Shown: positions 1 through 10,978 of the stretch, piece after piece
Layout of the letters: every line of letters starts with the position of its first letter
Position numbering within the stretch: position 1 is the stretch's first letter
DNA from: Ectocarpus siliculosus
Lineage: Eukaryota; Sar; Phaeophyceae; Ectocarpales; Ectocarpaceae
Direction of reading: 5' to 3'
Assembly: GCA_000310025.1 (NCBI GenBank)
Contig: FN649727.1
Span: 4,734,595-4,778,338 of the forward strand
Length of the DNA stretch: 43,744 nt
Made by a program: the position numbers and the translations under genes
The notes under the pieces: model-generated
The model's database searches: none
The model's input: only the letters and a program-made list of their open reading frames with translations
Told to the model about the DNA's origin: nothing

Positions 1-529
1 GGGGCTCGCAAGAGTTCGGTGCAAGTTTAGGATGCATCAAGAGACAAATGTGTACGTGCCCGACTTGTTGTGCTTGCGAGGTAGTCTCGGGCAAAGGATG
101 CCCACCCACACATGTTATCAGAGCGATAGATTGTATATTTCTTGTATTGGGGGGCACGCCTGTCCTATTCGTAGGGGGGTGTCGGCGGCGGGCGGGGAGG
201 GGGGCGGGGGGCGGGGCAGTTGCCCTCTCAATCCACGATGTCGCATTTCGGGGGGGCTGTCCCGTTCCAGCAGGGAAACTTGTTCAGAGATACAGGAGGG
301 TGGCGTGTGGAACAAGTCGGTGTCGTTTTTCTCGCGAACCATCTGTGAATAATTTTAAGTTCGGCACAATCACGTACGGCTGCACGTCGTCTTGTGTGTG
401 CGTTGCGTTCTGGTTCTGTACTTACTTTTCATGCTGGTGAAATTCAAACGATTCAAAACGTGTGTGTACGCATTTCTGTTCCCCCCTCCCCGCTCTTGGC
501 AACATGGCTACTTATGTATGTATCCGAAG
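1..529 (+). other. Probable SPT16 intron upstream of the first visible exon
   Basis: No stretch here matches the SPT16 N-terminal (aminopeptidase-like) domain that should precede the exon at 530. The open frames are G-rich and low in complexity. A pyrimidine-rich tract around 475-500 leads to the AG at 528-529. I read the whole segment as intron, with the earlier SPT16 exons outside the window. Confidence 0.5.
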
Positions 530-3500
530 ACGCTCGGGTTTTCCTTGGGCCTGGACTACAGGGAGTCGGCCATGGTGATCAGCGCTAAGAACTCAACCAA
601 GTGAGGGAATCCTTGCGCACCCGCGGTTGGTTGGCAGGGGGGGGGGGGGGTCATCATCTTTTACTGCTGCGTTGCAATATATTTTTGTGTAGAGCCGGGA
701 GGGTGGGGTCGCTATCTGTTGCTTTTTCGCCATAAATTTGTGTGTAGAGCGTGATCCACCCCGTTGCTAAAACCTTTTTTTTGTGCAATGCTGCACGCGT
801 GAGGATGTCGGTCAAAGGAAGAAAAGGTGCTGTTAGTTAGTCTCTTCAAGCTTTCCGACCCCGGGGGTGCTTGATCTAAACCCTCTTGCGATTTGCAGCA
901 GCTGATGACCCGTATGGTTGGAATGGAAATGTACATTCAGAGTGAAGGAAAAGAAGAACAGCGATCAAGGTACGCTACATACGCATACCTTCAACTTTGT
1001 TTTGCTCTTGTTTTTTTTTCTTCGTATCACACTTTTCCAATCTCGCTTGTTGTGGCTGTTTTTTGTCGCCATCCAGAATGAAAGACGGCATGGTGTTCAA
1101 CCTGAGCGTGGGCCTTCAGGACGTGCCTTTATCGACGGCTGATAAGAAGGGTGGCTCGTCCTACCAGATGGAAACCTTCTCCGTCATAATCGCAGGTGCG
1201 GGCTTGTTGAGGTTGCTGTCATTTTTTTTTTTTTTTGATGGTGATGTTGTACTTCACGCGTCTCGTCTGTTGTCACCAGCAGTGTCTGCCTCTACCTCTT
1301 CACGATCATCACGGGTATAGGTTGACGTGCAGTCCCAACAGACAAGGCAGATGCACGGCGCCTGGGTCGATTGGTTAGCTCATAGTCGGAGAGAAAAAAC
1401 ATCCGACGACGTGTGTACACTCGGACGACGACGGCTTTCCACCGGCGACAGACACCGTGGTGGTAAGGGAGACCGGGGCGGAGGTCCTAACCAAGCAGTC
1501 GAAGGAGTGGAAGGACATCTGCTACAACCTCAAGGGGGACGACGGGGGCAGCGACGAAAACGAAGACGACGACGATGATGACGAGGACGGGGAGGATGGG
1601 GAAGGCGGCGGCAGGAGGAAGAAGAAGGGCGACGGAGGGGACGGTGGGGACGACGGGAGGCTGCCCGGGGCGGTTAACACGCGGCGCATGCGGGACAAGG
1701 GGAAGATGTGAGATGACGACGATGACTCGTTTTTTTTTTTTGGCGTAGGAGAGGTCTCTACATGTGTGAGAGACGGCGTCTAATTTGTTTGGTGGCAGTG
1801 GCTGGTGGTTTCACATGAATGAGAGGGGACAGGGGGAGAGATGCTTGACACCAGGTGGGAGACGGTGTCTAGCATTTTTCGTGGTGGTGGGTGGTTGTCT
1901 TAGTTTTGGTAGGGGTCCCTGTGGGAGGCAGAGTTTTCGTGCGAACAATTCGAATCGGTCGTCTTCCACAAGAACAAAAAAATTGGCGTGTTGTCGTGCA
2001 TGTACGCACAACGTACGAGAGGTTAAAAAATGCAAGGGCGAACCACCTCACGGTGCAAGGGCTGATTATCCAACGGGACTAGCCTTAAAAACCCTAACCG
2101 CTACCGCTGACACTGGTAGAGAGAAGCAGCAAGAGCTCACCAGCCAGCGGGACTAGCCCAACACTCGTGCTGCTGTATGCTGCACTGTCCCATGCCCCTA
2201 TCCACGGTAACCTATCTCACTTCGGGCACAGAGGGAGCAACAGGCGTTGACAAGCCGGCGGCACTTGCGCCCTCGTGCTGCTCTCTAACCCAAACAAAAA
2301 CCCGAACCTTCCCACCGTACGTTAACCTCGAGACAGAGAAGAGCAGCAGGAGCTGACCAGCCAGCGGGAAGGGCGCATGTCGGCCCTGCTGAAGAAGAGG
2401 GCCAAGGAGAGGGCGGCGGCGCTGGAACGGCGCGCGAGGGGCGAGGACGGGTCCGGCGACGAGGGGGGCGAGGAGGTGGACGAGCTCGCCGCCTACAAGG
2501 TGTGGTGCGAGCAGTGCTAAGGGCTAATCGTGTTGCGGCAGTATCTGCGCACCTGGTCGTGTTGTGTGGCTTCTGCTGCATCGTCCGTTTAGCCTCGACG
2601 CAAGTCTGTCCAGACTTGCGCACGCGCGCCCGTTCAGAACACGGCCATGTGTTTGGGCGTCACAACCACCACCACGCGCGCCCACCCCGTTCGTATGCGC
2701 GCGGGGCATGAAGCGCGGCCGACGCCGAGCGGCGTCCAGTGTCCAGCACACGTGAACGTCCGGTGACACTGCTGTTATATTGTTCCGTGTCTATCGCTTA
2801 AAAGTAGGCGTCTCTTTTTGGCTCCTCTTTGTGTGGTAACCACAACAACGCAATTATATGGCCAACCACCAGCGTTACAGCCAAACATTGATACGGCGAC
2901 AGCTAATTATTGCACCACGCTGCGCGCGCCACCCCGCGCCACCCCCAACCAAACAACAACAACAACACCGCAGGACCCCGCAGACTACCCCCGGCGCGTG
3001 CAGCCGAACCAGCTGTTCGTGGACATGGAGAAGGAGGTGGTGTTCGCGCCCATCAACGGACAGCCGGTGCCCCTGTCGATCCACACGATCAAGAACGTCA
3101 CCCAGCCCGACCCCGACAACCACTGCCACTACCTGCGGATCAACTTCTTCACCTCGGGGGCGGTGAGACTTGTCGTCGCCGTCGTCCTCGTGTGCTAATA
3201 ATATTAAAAACTTACCCCGACAAATGGTCTAGGCTATACATATGCATCCTTACCATTCCCAAAAATACCAAACAACAATAGATCTCGCACTCGTTTCTTT
3301 TCGGCATGCTACTACAATATACCTTGCTTCTGCTAACTTTCACCCGAACTTTGCCCCCCGCCCCGCCCCGCCCCGCCCGCACTCTCCGTCTTCTCCGCGT
3401 TGTTGTCGGGACATCGAATGTTGGATCTTTTCAACACGACGAAATGGGCGACGCCATGTGGTCACCGCCGCCACATACATGGGCCACCGGTGCCACCGGT

Positions 3501-6500
3501 GACGTCGCCACCAGTCCCTCGGCAAGGAAGCTTCCCGGACGATGGCCAAGCTCGTGGACAAGCACACCTCTGGGTGAGCCAGCCGAGAGGAGGATTACAA
3601 TCGCGACGTTTCGTCGGCAATCGCCACCCTCTCCCTCCTCGTTGATAGCGTTTTGCGGTCCCGGCGTTGGCGCTATCTTTGCCTGTTGGTGTGTCCCTCC
3701 CTCCCACCAACCCAGCAGCGGCATATCTATGGTCGAATGGTGGTCTGGTTGACGGGAAAGAATCATGCTTGCGGTCGGATTACCGCCGCCGCTTTTCTTG
3801 GCTGATTGGTTCTCGCTGTTTTTCGCACGGATACGCAAGTGGTGTGATCGGTTGTCCGTGTGCGTGTGTAGGTCTGTGCGTGCGCGTGTCTTTGTTGCTA
3901 GCATCTGCCGCGCTAACCTACCCGGCTGTCCAATGAAAAGAGGCCAGTCTCCTACTCTAGGACACAACCGGACGAGAAAACGCCGACACGCTATTTAATG
4001 CGTGTGTTGTTTCTTTTCTTTCTCTTGTCTTTATTTTTGGTTTCTTCAGGGATCCGGCGACGTTCGTGAAGGAGCTCATCTACCGCAGCTTGGAGCGGCA
4101 GAACCTTGACAAGGTCTACCGCCAGATCCAGGAGCTGAGGAAGCGCCTGCGCACTCGCGAGCAGAAAGCGGTAAGCTTTAGCGTTCGCGTTTTTCTGTCG
4201 CCCCAGTACCCTCTTGTTCCGGACGCAAGTATTTACAACCGTTCGGTGTGTTTTGTGGCCTCATTCGCCGGGGTCAAACAGGACGAAGGCCACACTTTAG
4301 GTGTTGTGTTCTTGTTTGTACCCCCACCTTGCTCCTTCCTTCTGTGGTGCCTGCCTTTATTTTCATCACGAGTGTTCAGGCGTTCCTCACCCTCGTCATT
4401 TTCCACCCTATTTTTGAGCCAGGGCGTGAGCACATAAATCCCTGAGGTGATTGCGCCGCGACACTTATCCCAACAAAGAGGAGGTTGCGAGGTGACCAAC
4501 TTAGCCGTGCAGCCTCTGTCGTGTGACTGTCCATCCATCTCCAGCTACCCAATGCCCGCCTTCGTGCCCCTTTAATGCTGTAGGTGGAAGAGGCGGACCT
4601 GGTGACGCAGGCCAAGCTCATCCGGAGCAAGGACCAGCGTGTGCCGCGGCTGCAGGACCTGACGATGCGGCCAACGCTGGCCGGCAAGACCGTGGGGTCC
4701 TTGGAGGCGCACTCGAACGGCCTGCGCTTCACGTCCCAGAAGCACGCGGTGAGAGATGGACGGGAAGCGAGAGAGATGGGCGTGGGGGGGAGGGGGAGGG
4801 GAGATAGACAGAAAAACAGACAGGATGACAAAGAGAGAGAGACAGAGAAAGAAGGTATGAAGGGGGCTCCGCCGCACGGCGGGTGGTGGTTGGTGGTTGT
4901 CAAGCGCACGCAATGTTGTTGGGATCGAATAGCTCAAGGACATACGTATTGTGGAGATGCCAGGGTACATAGTCAGAATCTTCCCAACGTGTGTCTGTCG
5001 AGGACGATTTCCCCCTTTCACATTAGTGCAGAACAGGCTGAGAATACCGTAAACATTTTTTGCGTTTTTTTATTTGTTCCTCGTTTTTGTTTTGAAAACT
5101 GAGCAGCCGCTGGACTTCCTATACGCCAACATCAAGCACGCCTTCTACCAGCCGTGCAACGGGGTGATCGACACCAAGGTCATCTTGCACTTTAGCCTTA
5201 AGCACCCCATCATGGTGGGCAAGAAGGCGCACAAGGAGATTCAGGTGCGTTTTGCGTCCTCGCGTGCTTGCGTGTGTGTTTGTGTGTGTGCGAACAACCG
5301 CTAGTGATGGATGCGATTCATCGTGTTGCATCCAGCGGCAATTGTATGGTCGGGTCGAGAGGGAAGTAGGGTGGGGTAGGGAAGGAGACGTTGGAAAGGG
5401 AAATTCTAAAACGGAGCTGCCTGTAGCCGCAGGCATAATTTGCGGGGGGGGAGACTGAGAGAACGAAGTGAGAGAAAAGAGTTGCGAGGGTAGTCGGAAA
5501 GGCACGGGTCCTCCGTGGCGTGTGTTGCCGGGGTTTCTGTGCGGAAACGTGTGAGTTGAGGTTTTCGGTGTTGTACCAGAAGTATTGTATGGCCGCATTT
5601 TTATTTTTCTTTGTCGTGAACCTTCTTTGTCGGGTAAAAGGTTAAGGCTGTGTACGTCATGTGGTCAAAAGTATCGGGGAGAAACCCTCAGTTTGTGTCG
5701 TGTTGTAACATTCGGCCTCCACGGGAATACGTCGCAGTGTTGACAACAATTTCTGGAATTGGTGCTGTTGCATCTGCGGCAACTTTTCGAGGCGGGTGAA
5801 CTTCCCTGTGTCTTTTCTTGGATGACGCGTAGGAGGTCGCATAGCCCTTTCGACACGATTTCGACACGCTGTTGGTGTTGAATACTACCAGGCGCACAAA
5901 GTTTGTGTGTGGCGCTCAATCAAGATGTTGTTGTTGTTGTTGTTGTTTTTGCTGCTGTACGACAAAAATTCAAGGTGTCGACGGAGGCGATCGACGCAAC
6001 GGTTAACCTCGACGGCGTGAAGCGGTCCAACTACGACCCGGACGAGATGATGGAAGAGCAGCGCGAGAGGGGAATGCGCAAGCGCCGCAACAACGCCTTC
6101 AAAGACTTCGCCTCCAAGGTATGCGTGTCTGCTACAAGCACGGCAGCAACAACGCCTACGCTCGTTTTGCTGTGCGCTGCGGTTTTCGTGTGACTGGCCT
6201 TGCTGCGGTGTAGCCTTGGCAGGTTTTTCGTGTTAAACAAACATGTTGGATGCAGCATACAATCGGGGAAGTTGGGTTAGAGGGTTAGGGTTAGAGAATA
6301 TGGTTTGCGTACCCCCTCCCTGTTCTATTTCCTTGTAGTATTTAACTTCCCGCGAAGGCGGTCCATCGCTTCCCGACATCCAACTCTTATCTATTTACTT
6401 CATATATTGTGGTTGTCTTGGTGGCGATCGAACACGGAACAGGTCACGAAGGCCGCGAGCAGGGACGGCCAGAGCTTGGAGTTCGACATCCCCTTCGACC

Positions 6501-9441
6501 AGCTCGGCTTCGGGGGGAAGCCCTTCAAGGAGGCGCGTACCAATACACTAGTTTTGCGAGTTAATCAAAGTAGCAATTTTCTGAAACCTCAGTGTATTTG
6601 TCGATCCAACGCTGGTACCGTATTGTTGAGGTGAACGAACTGCGGCAGTCAGTATGGTAGGCCTGGATGCTGATGGATTGGATGAAGCCGGCGTCACCCC
6701 CGATTTGTGAGAAAATCGACTCAGGAAGTGGCAATCAAAACGGCAGGGGGTCGGTACTTTTTGAGAGGAACGGATCCCGCAAGCGTTGGCATTTACGTAA
6801 CAGCTGAAAGCAACAGCCAGGGATAATAAGCGCATGAACATGTCTGAACTTGCTCTCTCAAGTCCTTTCAGGAGTACTGCTGTACGCAGAAAATTAATGA
6901 CAAACTTGTAGCGAGGCCCCGTTATCCACAACCAACTCCTTGGGTGGTTCCCTTTTTTTTGTTTTTGCTGTGACGACAGATGGGATTCATCCAGCCGACG
7001 ACGTACGCGCTGATCAACGTGACGGACTTCCCGTTCTTCGTTGTGCCGCTCAACGAGATCGAGCACGTGCACTTCGAGCGTGTCTTCTCCAGCTCCAAGA
7101 CGTGCGACATGAAGATCATCATGAAGGTGTGCGTGTGCGTGTGCGTGTGAATGTGTGCCTGCTTGCCGTGGTTGAATGTGGTCTGCTCGAGTGTGTGTGT
7201 TTGCGCCAGTAGGATTGACCGCGCTCTTGAAACACTTTTTGGTTGTACGGAATGTAGATTCTTTGTTACTGTTCTGTGTGTGTGTGAAACAATTTTGCTT
7301 GCTTCTTATTGCCCAGCCCACGGAGGGCGCGAATCGACTACCACAGATGTCATCGATGGGTGCCGCACAGCGAAACCTCTTGGGTGCTTCGGTTGATGCG
7401 TTTGCGGTCGCGATTGCAGCTCTAATATTTTCATGAGTCGTACGCTACAGACGTGTTGGTGCTCGGCAATGCTTGGCCATACTCAAAGTGTTGCCCATGT
7501 TGTTATTGCTTTTTTACAGGAGAACATGTTGGAGAACGGTGGCGAGCCGAAGACGATCGACATGATTGACCAGGTCAGTTAGTTGTCAAACAAGACCCCC
7601 CCTCCCCCGGACATATGTGCTGTGAGTACGTCGCGCGGTGGAAGGTCGGACTGGGAAGGCCAGTGTCTTCCTTCGAGGTCAATGGCTGTGCCCCCCCCCC
7701 CACACACACTTTTCCCTGCTCATCCCGTTGCACATTTTCTGCACTTCCGACGGACATGCCTAGAAGAAACTTAGAGTGCGCACGACATGTTCCCCGAGAG
7801 AATCGTTTTCTGTTAGGGGAAGGCTCTCGTGCTTGAGGCTTCCTCTGTTCTCCCATGCCTTCCCGGATCCGCGCAACAGTTAAATGTGTCGCTTCACCAC
7901 GCATGCTTCCTTGCGCTCAGGCCCGTTTTTGACCCCTGTCCCCTTCTTGTTTTTCTCTTCTTTTTTTTTTTTTGTTGTCGCGGTTGTTGCCAGAACAAGT
8001 ATCTGAACAAGATCATGCAGTGGCTGGAGGAGTGCGAGATCACGTACACGCAGACCGCGAAGCCGTGGAACTGGAAGGCCATGATGGCAGATATCAGGGG
8101 TGACAACCGCTTCTACCTCGACACTTACGAAGATGGAGAGAGAAAGCCCGCAGGATGGTGAGCACTCCTTTCCCCGCCCCCATTTTTCTCATTGTATGTT
8201 TCATGGAGAACGAATCACACTTGATAGATTTTCCGCCAAACGGGTGAAATTTCAGATTTGTGTTTTGAATACCGACAGCGGCATCAGCTACTTTCTTCGC
8301 GTGGTCGTTGCTACCGTCCCTGGCTGGCTGGCTGCTGCTGCTGCTGCTGACTACTGCTGCTGACTACTGCTGCTGCTGATGATGACGCTGATGCTAATGC
8401 TTTTGATCCTTCCACTTGACTGCAATGCAGGGCCCGTCTTCGAGAGGAGGACTCCGAGGACGAGGACGAGGAGAACGACGGGGAGAGCGACTTCACTGCG
8501 GACAGCTCCGAGGAGGAGAGCAGCGACGACGACGACAGCGACGACTCGGAGGACGAGGAGTCTGAGGACGACAGCGACGAAGAGGTACCATGTACAAAAC
8601 TGCGTACAGAGCAGCCAGCTCACGGAAAATGTGTTTGGATGGAGGGCACATGTACATAGAGCAGCCACCTCACGGAAAATTTGGTCGGATGGTGGGCACA
8701 CGTACATGGAGCAGCCACCGCACGGAAAATGTGGTCGGATGGGGGGCCAATGTACAACCACCGCACGGAAAACGTGGTCGAATGGAGGGCACATGTGTGT
8801 GGTTGATTTAAGGGCTGTAGTGGTGGCCGCGATGTGCGTGTTCCGTTGGCTGTTGCTGGCAAATTGTGGCGTCGTTGCCGTTGCTGTGTTCTCGACCTTG
8901 TGCCCACTTTGTACGGCTCATCTAGAAGCATGGTACAGCTCCTCTTAGTATACGCCACACGCAGGGTGGAGGAAACAGCTATTGTTCGAAACGGGCGAGA
9001 AAACCGTGGACTCTGGGCGAACTTTGTGGCACACGTTTGCCCCCCGTTCCGTTTTTGCGCACTGCTTCATGGCTGGCTACCGCTGCATACCAAGCGATGC
9101 GTATACTGCTACATGGCTGGCTCCTACACACACACTACATGTCAGGCTTGCATACTGTACGCGAGAGGCATGTCGTTCGCCTGTACTGTACGAAACCGTC
9201 ACCACGTTTTCTGCTGTCATTTCTTATCGCGTACTCCAAACCCGCTGCAAATCTGCTGCTGCTTCTGCTGCTAATGCTAATGCTAATGCTGCTGCTGCTG
9301 AAGGGAGACGACGACCTGGAGGAGGAGGGGCTCGACTGGGACGAGCTCGAGAAGCGGGCCCGGCGCGACGACACCAACAAGAGGGACTGGGAAGGGGATC
9401 AGCCCGCGCCCAAGCCCGCAGCGAAGAGGCGACGACGCTGA
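530..9441 (+). CDS. SPT16: FACT complex subunit SPT16, 3' part (16 exons, 5' end outside window)
   Basis: Histone chaperone that with SSRP1/POB3 forms FACT, loosening and reassembling nucleosomes during transcription and replication in the nucleus. Exons: 530-600, 1077-1195, 1452-1707, 2337-2499, 2974-3162, 3515-3573, 4050-4170, 4584-4748, 5107-5244, 5975-6118, 6443-6532, 6980-7126, 7520-7573, 7994-8157, 8431-8584, 9304-9441. Joined they give 2,172 nt (723 codons plus TGA) with every phase closing. Family landmarks in order: end of the aminopeptidase-like domain (LGFSLGLDYRES, GMVFNLSVGL), an acidic linker, the middle domain (LRINFF, ATFVKE, GSLEAH, NIKHAFYQPCNG), the PH-like tail (DFPFFVVPLNEIEHVHFERV, WNWKAMM) and a highly acidic C-terminus followed by WDELE and a basic KRRRR end. 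About 350 N-terminal residues are missing compared with animal and plant SPT16. The donor at 6533 is unusual (GC). The exon at 5107 has a GAGCAG tandem acceptor, so a start at 5104 is possible. Confidence 0.95.
2118..2372 (+). repeat. Three degenerate ~105-109 bp tandem copies spanning an SPT16 acceptor site
   Basis: Units begin near 2118, 2228 and 2333. The third unit carries the real acceptor (AG at 2335-2336) and exon start, reading EEQQELTSQREGR. The first unit has its own TAG acceptor-like end and reads EKQQELTSQRD and then a stop. The second is more decayed (acagaggga...caacagg). The spacer sequences share ctcgtgctgct and a similar C-rich stretch. The exon edge has evidently been duplicated within its own upstream intron. 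Confidence 0.75.
5926..5946 (+). repeat. (TTG)n microsatellite
   Basis: Seven uninterrupted TTG units in SPT16 intron 9, about 30 bases upstream of the acceptor at 5974, where the tract may serve as the pyrimidine-rich element. Confidence 0.9.
6272..6296 (+). repeat. Short TTAGGG-like interstitial repeat
   Basis: Three imperfect telomere-type units (TTGGGTTAGAGGGTTAGGG) in SPT16 intron 10. Too short for more than a descriptive call. Confidence 0.5.
8331..8400 (+). repeat. CTG-rich microsatellite in SPT16 intron 14
   Basis: Interrupted CTG units with ctgacta interruptions, ending in gatgctaatgc just upstream of the acceptor at 8430. It probably doubles as pyrimidine tract and branch region for the next exon. 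Confidence 0.8.
8609..8803 (+). repeat. Minisatellite, ~50 bp unit, four copies
   Basis: Four units starting near 8609, 8659, 8709 and 8756, each with gcagccac, cacggaaaa and ggatggagggcaca or near variants. The array begins 24 bases after the donor at 8585 in SPT16 intron 15. The last two units are slightly shortened. The unit does not match coding sequence in this window. Confidence 0.9.
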
Positions 9442-10978
9442 GCAACACTGAGCAACAGGGTCAAGAGAGGGAGATTTAGGTGTACGTAGGACCACCGCAG
9501 TGTGTTTCCAGGAGTAAAGCCGGTACCATATCGTCGTGCCGTGACAAGGGTTGTGCGTGTGCGTTTTTTTGGAGGCGGAGAGATGGGAGAGACCCCCCCC
9601 CCCCCCAGCATGCATGCATGGTCTGCAGCTAGCTCATGTTGGTGGGGATCCATCGGTGGCATTAAAGCCAAAGGGGTGGGAAAGGTATCCGCTGGGCCGG
9701 CGGGAGAAGGCGACACGGGCGCTGCGGAGAAGAGGCGAGCATTCCCTCGGCGTGCCGCGAGTTTTAACCCCCCGCCGAGGGTGCTCATTGGCCGCTGAAC
9801 TCGATCGGTGTACATGTCCATCCCAACCCCAAGGGGGGGGTGATGTGTTCGCGAGAAAAGTGGCGTAATGTTGGTGACAAGTTAAGGAAAAGTATGGCAA
9901 CGTCGTATCCACAAGGTTTTGTTTTATTTTCTGCTTTCCGGTGCTACACGTGCGTAGCTTGCTGCTGTTGTTTGTTTTTAGACTTGAGAGCACGCGGTTG
10001 TTTTTGTTGCTTTTCTCTCTGTTGGTGTTTTTTTTGTTTTTGTTTTTGGGGATTGACTTGGAGGAGTTGTCTTTTGAGTGATAGTGTGTTATTTTTTAAT
10101 TTTCGCCACGTGTATGTCTTGTCTTGTCTTGGGTCGTCTTTGAACGGCTTGTAGTCGATCGGGCTGTACCTTGCGCCAAGAAGAAGAGCGCTCAGCAGAA
10201 GGAGCGGCAGATGGTGGCTTCAAAGCCGTTAAACCGCCTTCAGCGAACCGCGACAACGCTCGAGTATCCGGCCATAGTCCTCCCTCCCATCTCGTAGGTT
10301 CAACGCCGATGATACTCCGGGAAACAAACGCGGACCGCGCTTGATAAACCAAATACCGGCATGGGCATTGCGCTTGACTCGACGATGTACTAGCCCCCCC
10401 AGAGCGGCGTGTGCCCATCACCAACTGGGTCGGTCGTGGTAACGCCGACATCCAACAGAGGGATAGTTGAGGGCAGCACGAATGGCGTCAGTCTCGACAC
10501 CGTGCCCTGCCGGTGCTGCCTGACCCGATGGAGTGAGAACACTGGGGGGGGGGGTCGCGGTAAAGATTGTTCGTGTGTGTCCACTCAAGCGTTTGTGGGG
10601 CCTTCAACATGAGGCATTTTTCCTTCTCCAACCGATACCGGGGCCGGCTACTCCGTTCTGAACGAAAGAAAGTGTTTCTTATCTACATATATATGTACTG
10701 CGGCCACAAACAAAGCGACACATGCATACTATACATGTAGCCTGAATGCGCATGCATAAAGGCGTCTCTCGAATAACGTGTGTGGATCGGCACTCTCCAT
10801 CTCGTGTACAACAGGACATTTAAAATTGTGTGGCTGCGGCTGGCCTGCACAAAGACACCTGTTACCCCCATCCCCTGCTACTACTTCTGAAAACGCCATC
10901 ATCTGCGTCCCCCCTTCGAAATCGCCACTGGCTTTGTTGTTGTGTTTACTCTCCTCTTGTCGGAGTGTGTGGCGATCG
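9442..10978. other. Intergenic region between SPT16 and the methyltransferase gene
   Basis: Holds the SPT16 3' untranslated region and the methyltransferase promoter and leader, whose limits I cannot place. A run of 14 C lies at about 9593-9606, and T-rich G-interrupted tracts lie at 10010-10060. Open frames on both strands are short, have no recognisable similarity and no plausible splice structure. Confidence 0.6.

Noticed and set aside
898-969. Possible SPT16 exon (QLMTRMVGMEMYIQSEG...) between 600 and 1077
   Set aside because: In the phase left by the exon ending at 600 it reads into a stop at once. Joining 600 to 1077 gives the conserved NSTKMKDGMVF without it.
1785-2156. Plus-strand frame with TGREKQQELTSQRD end
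   Set aside because: Only its last part resembles coding sequence, and that part is the duplicated SPT16 exon edge followed by a stop.
10089-10451. Minus-strand 120-codon frame in the SPT16 3' intergenic region
   Set aside because: Arg/Ser/Pro-rich with no similarity I recognise; typical of antisense shadow frames here.
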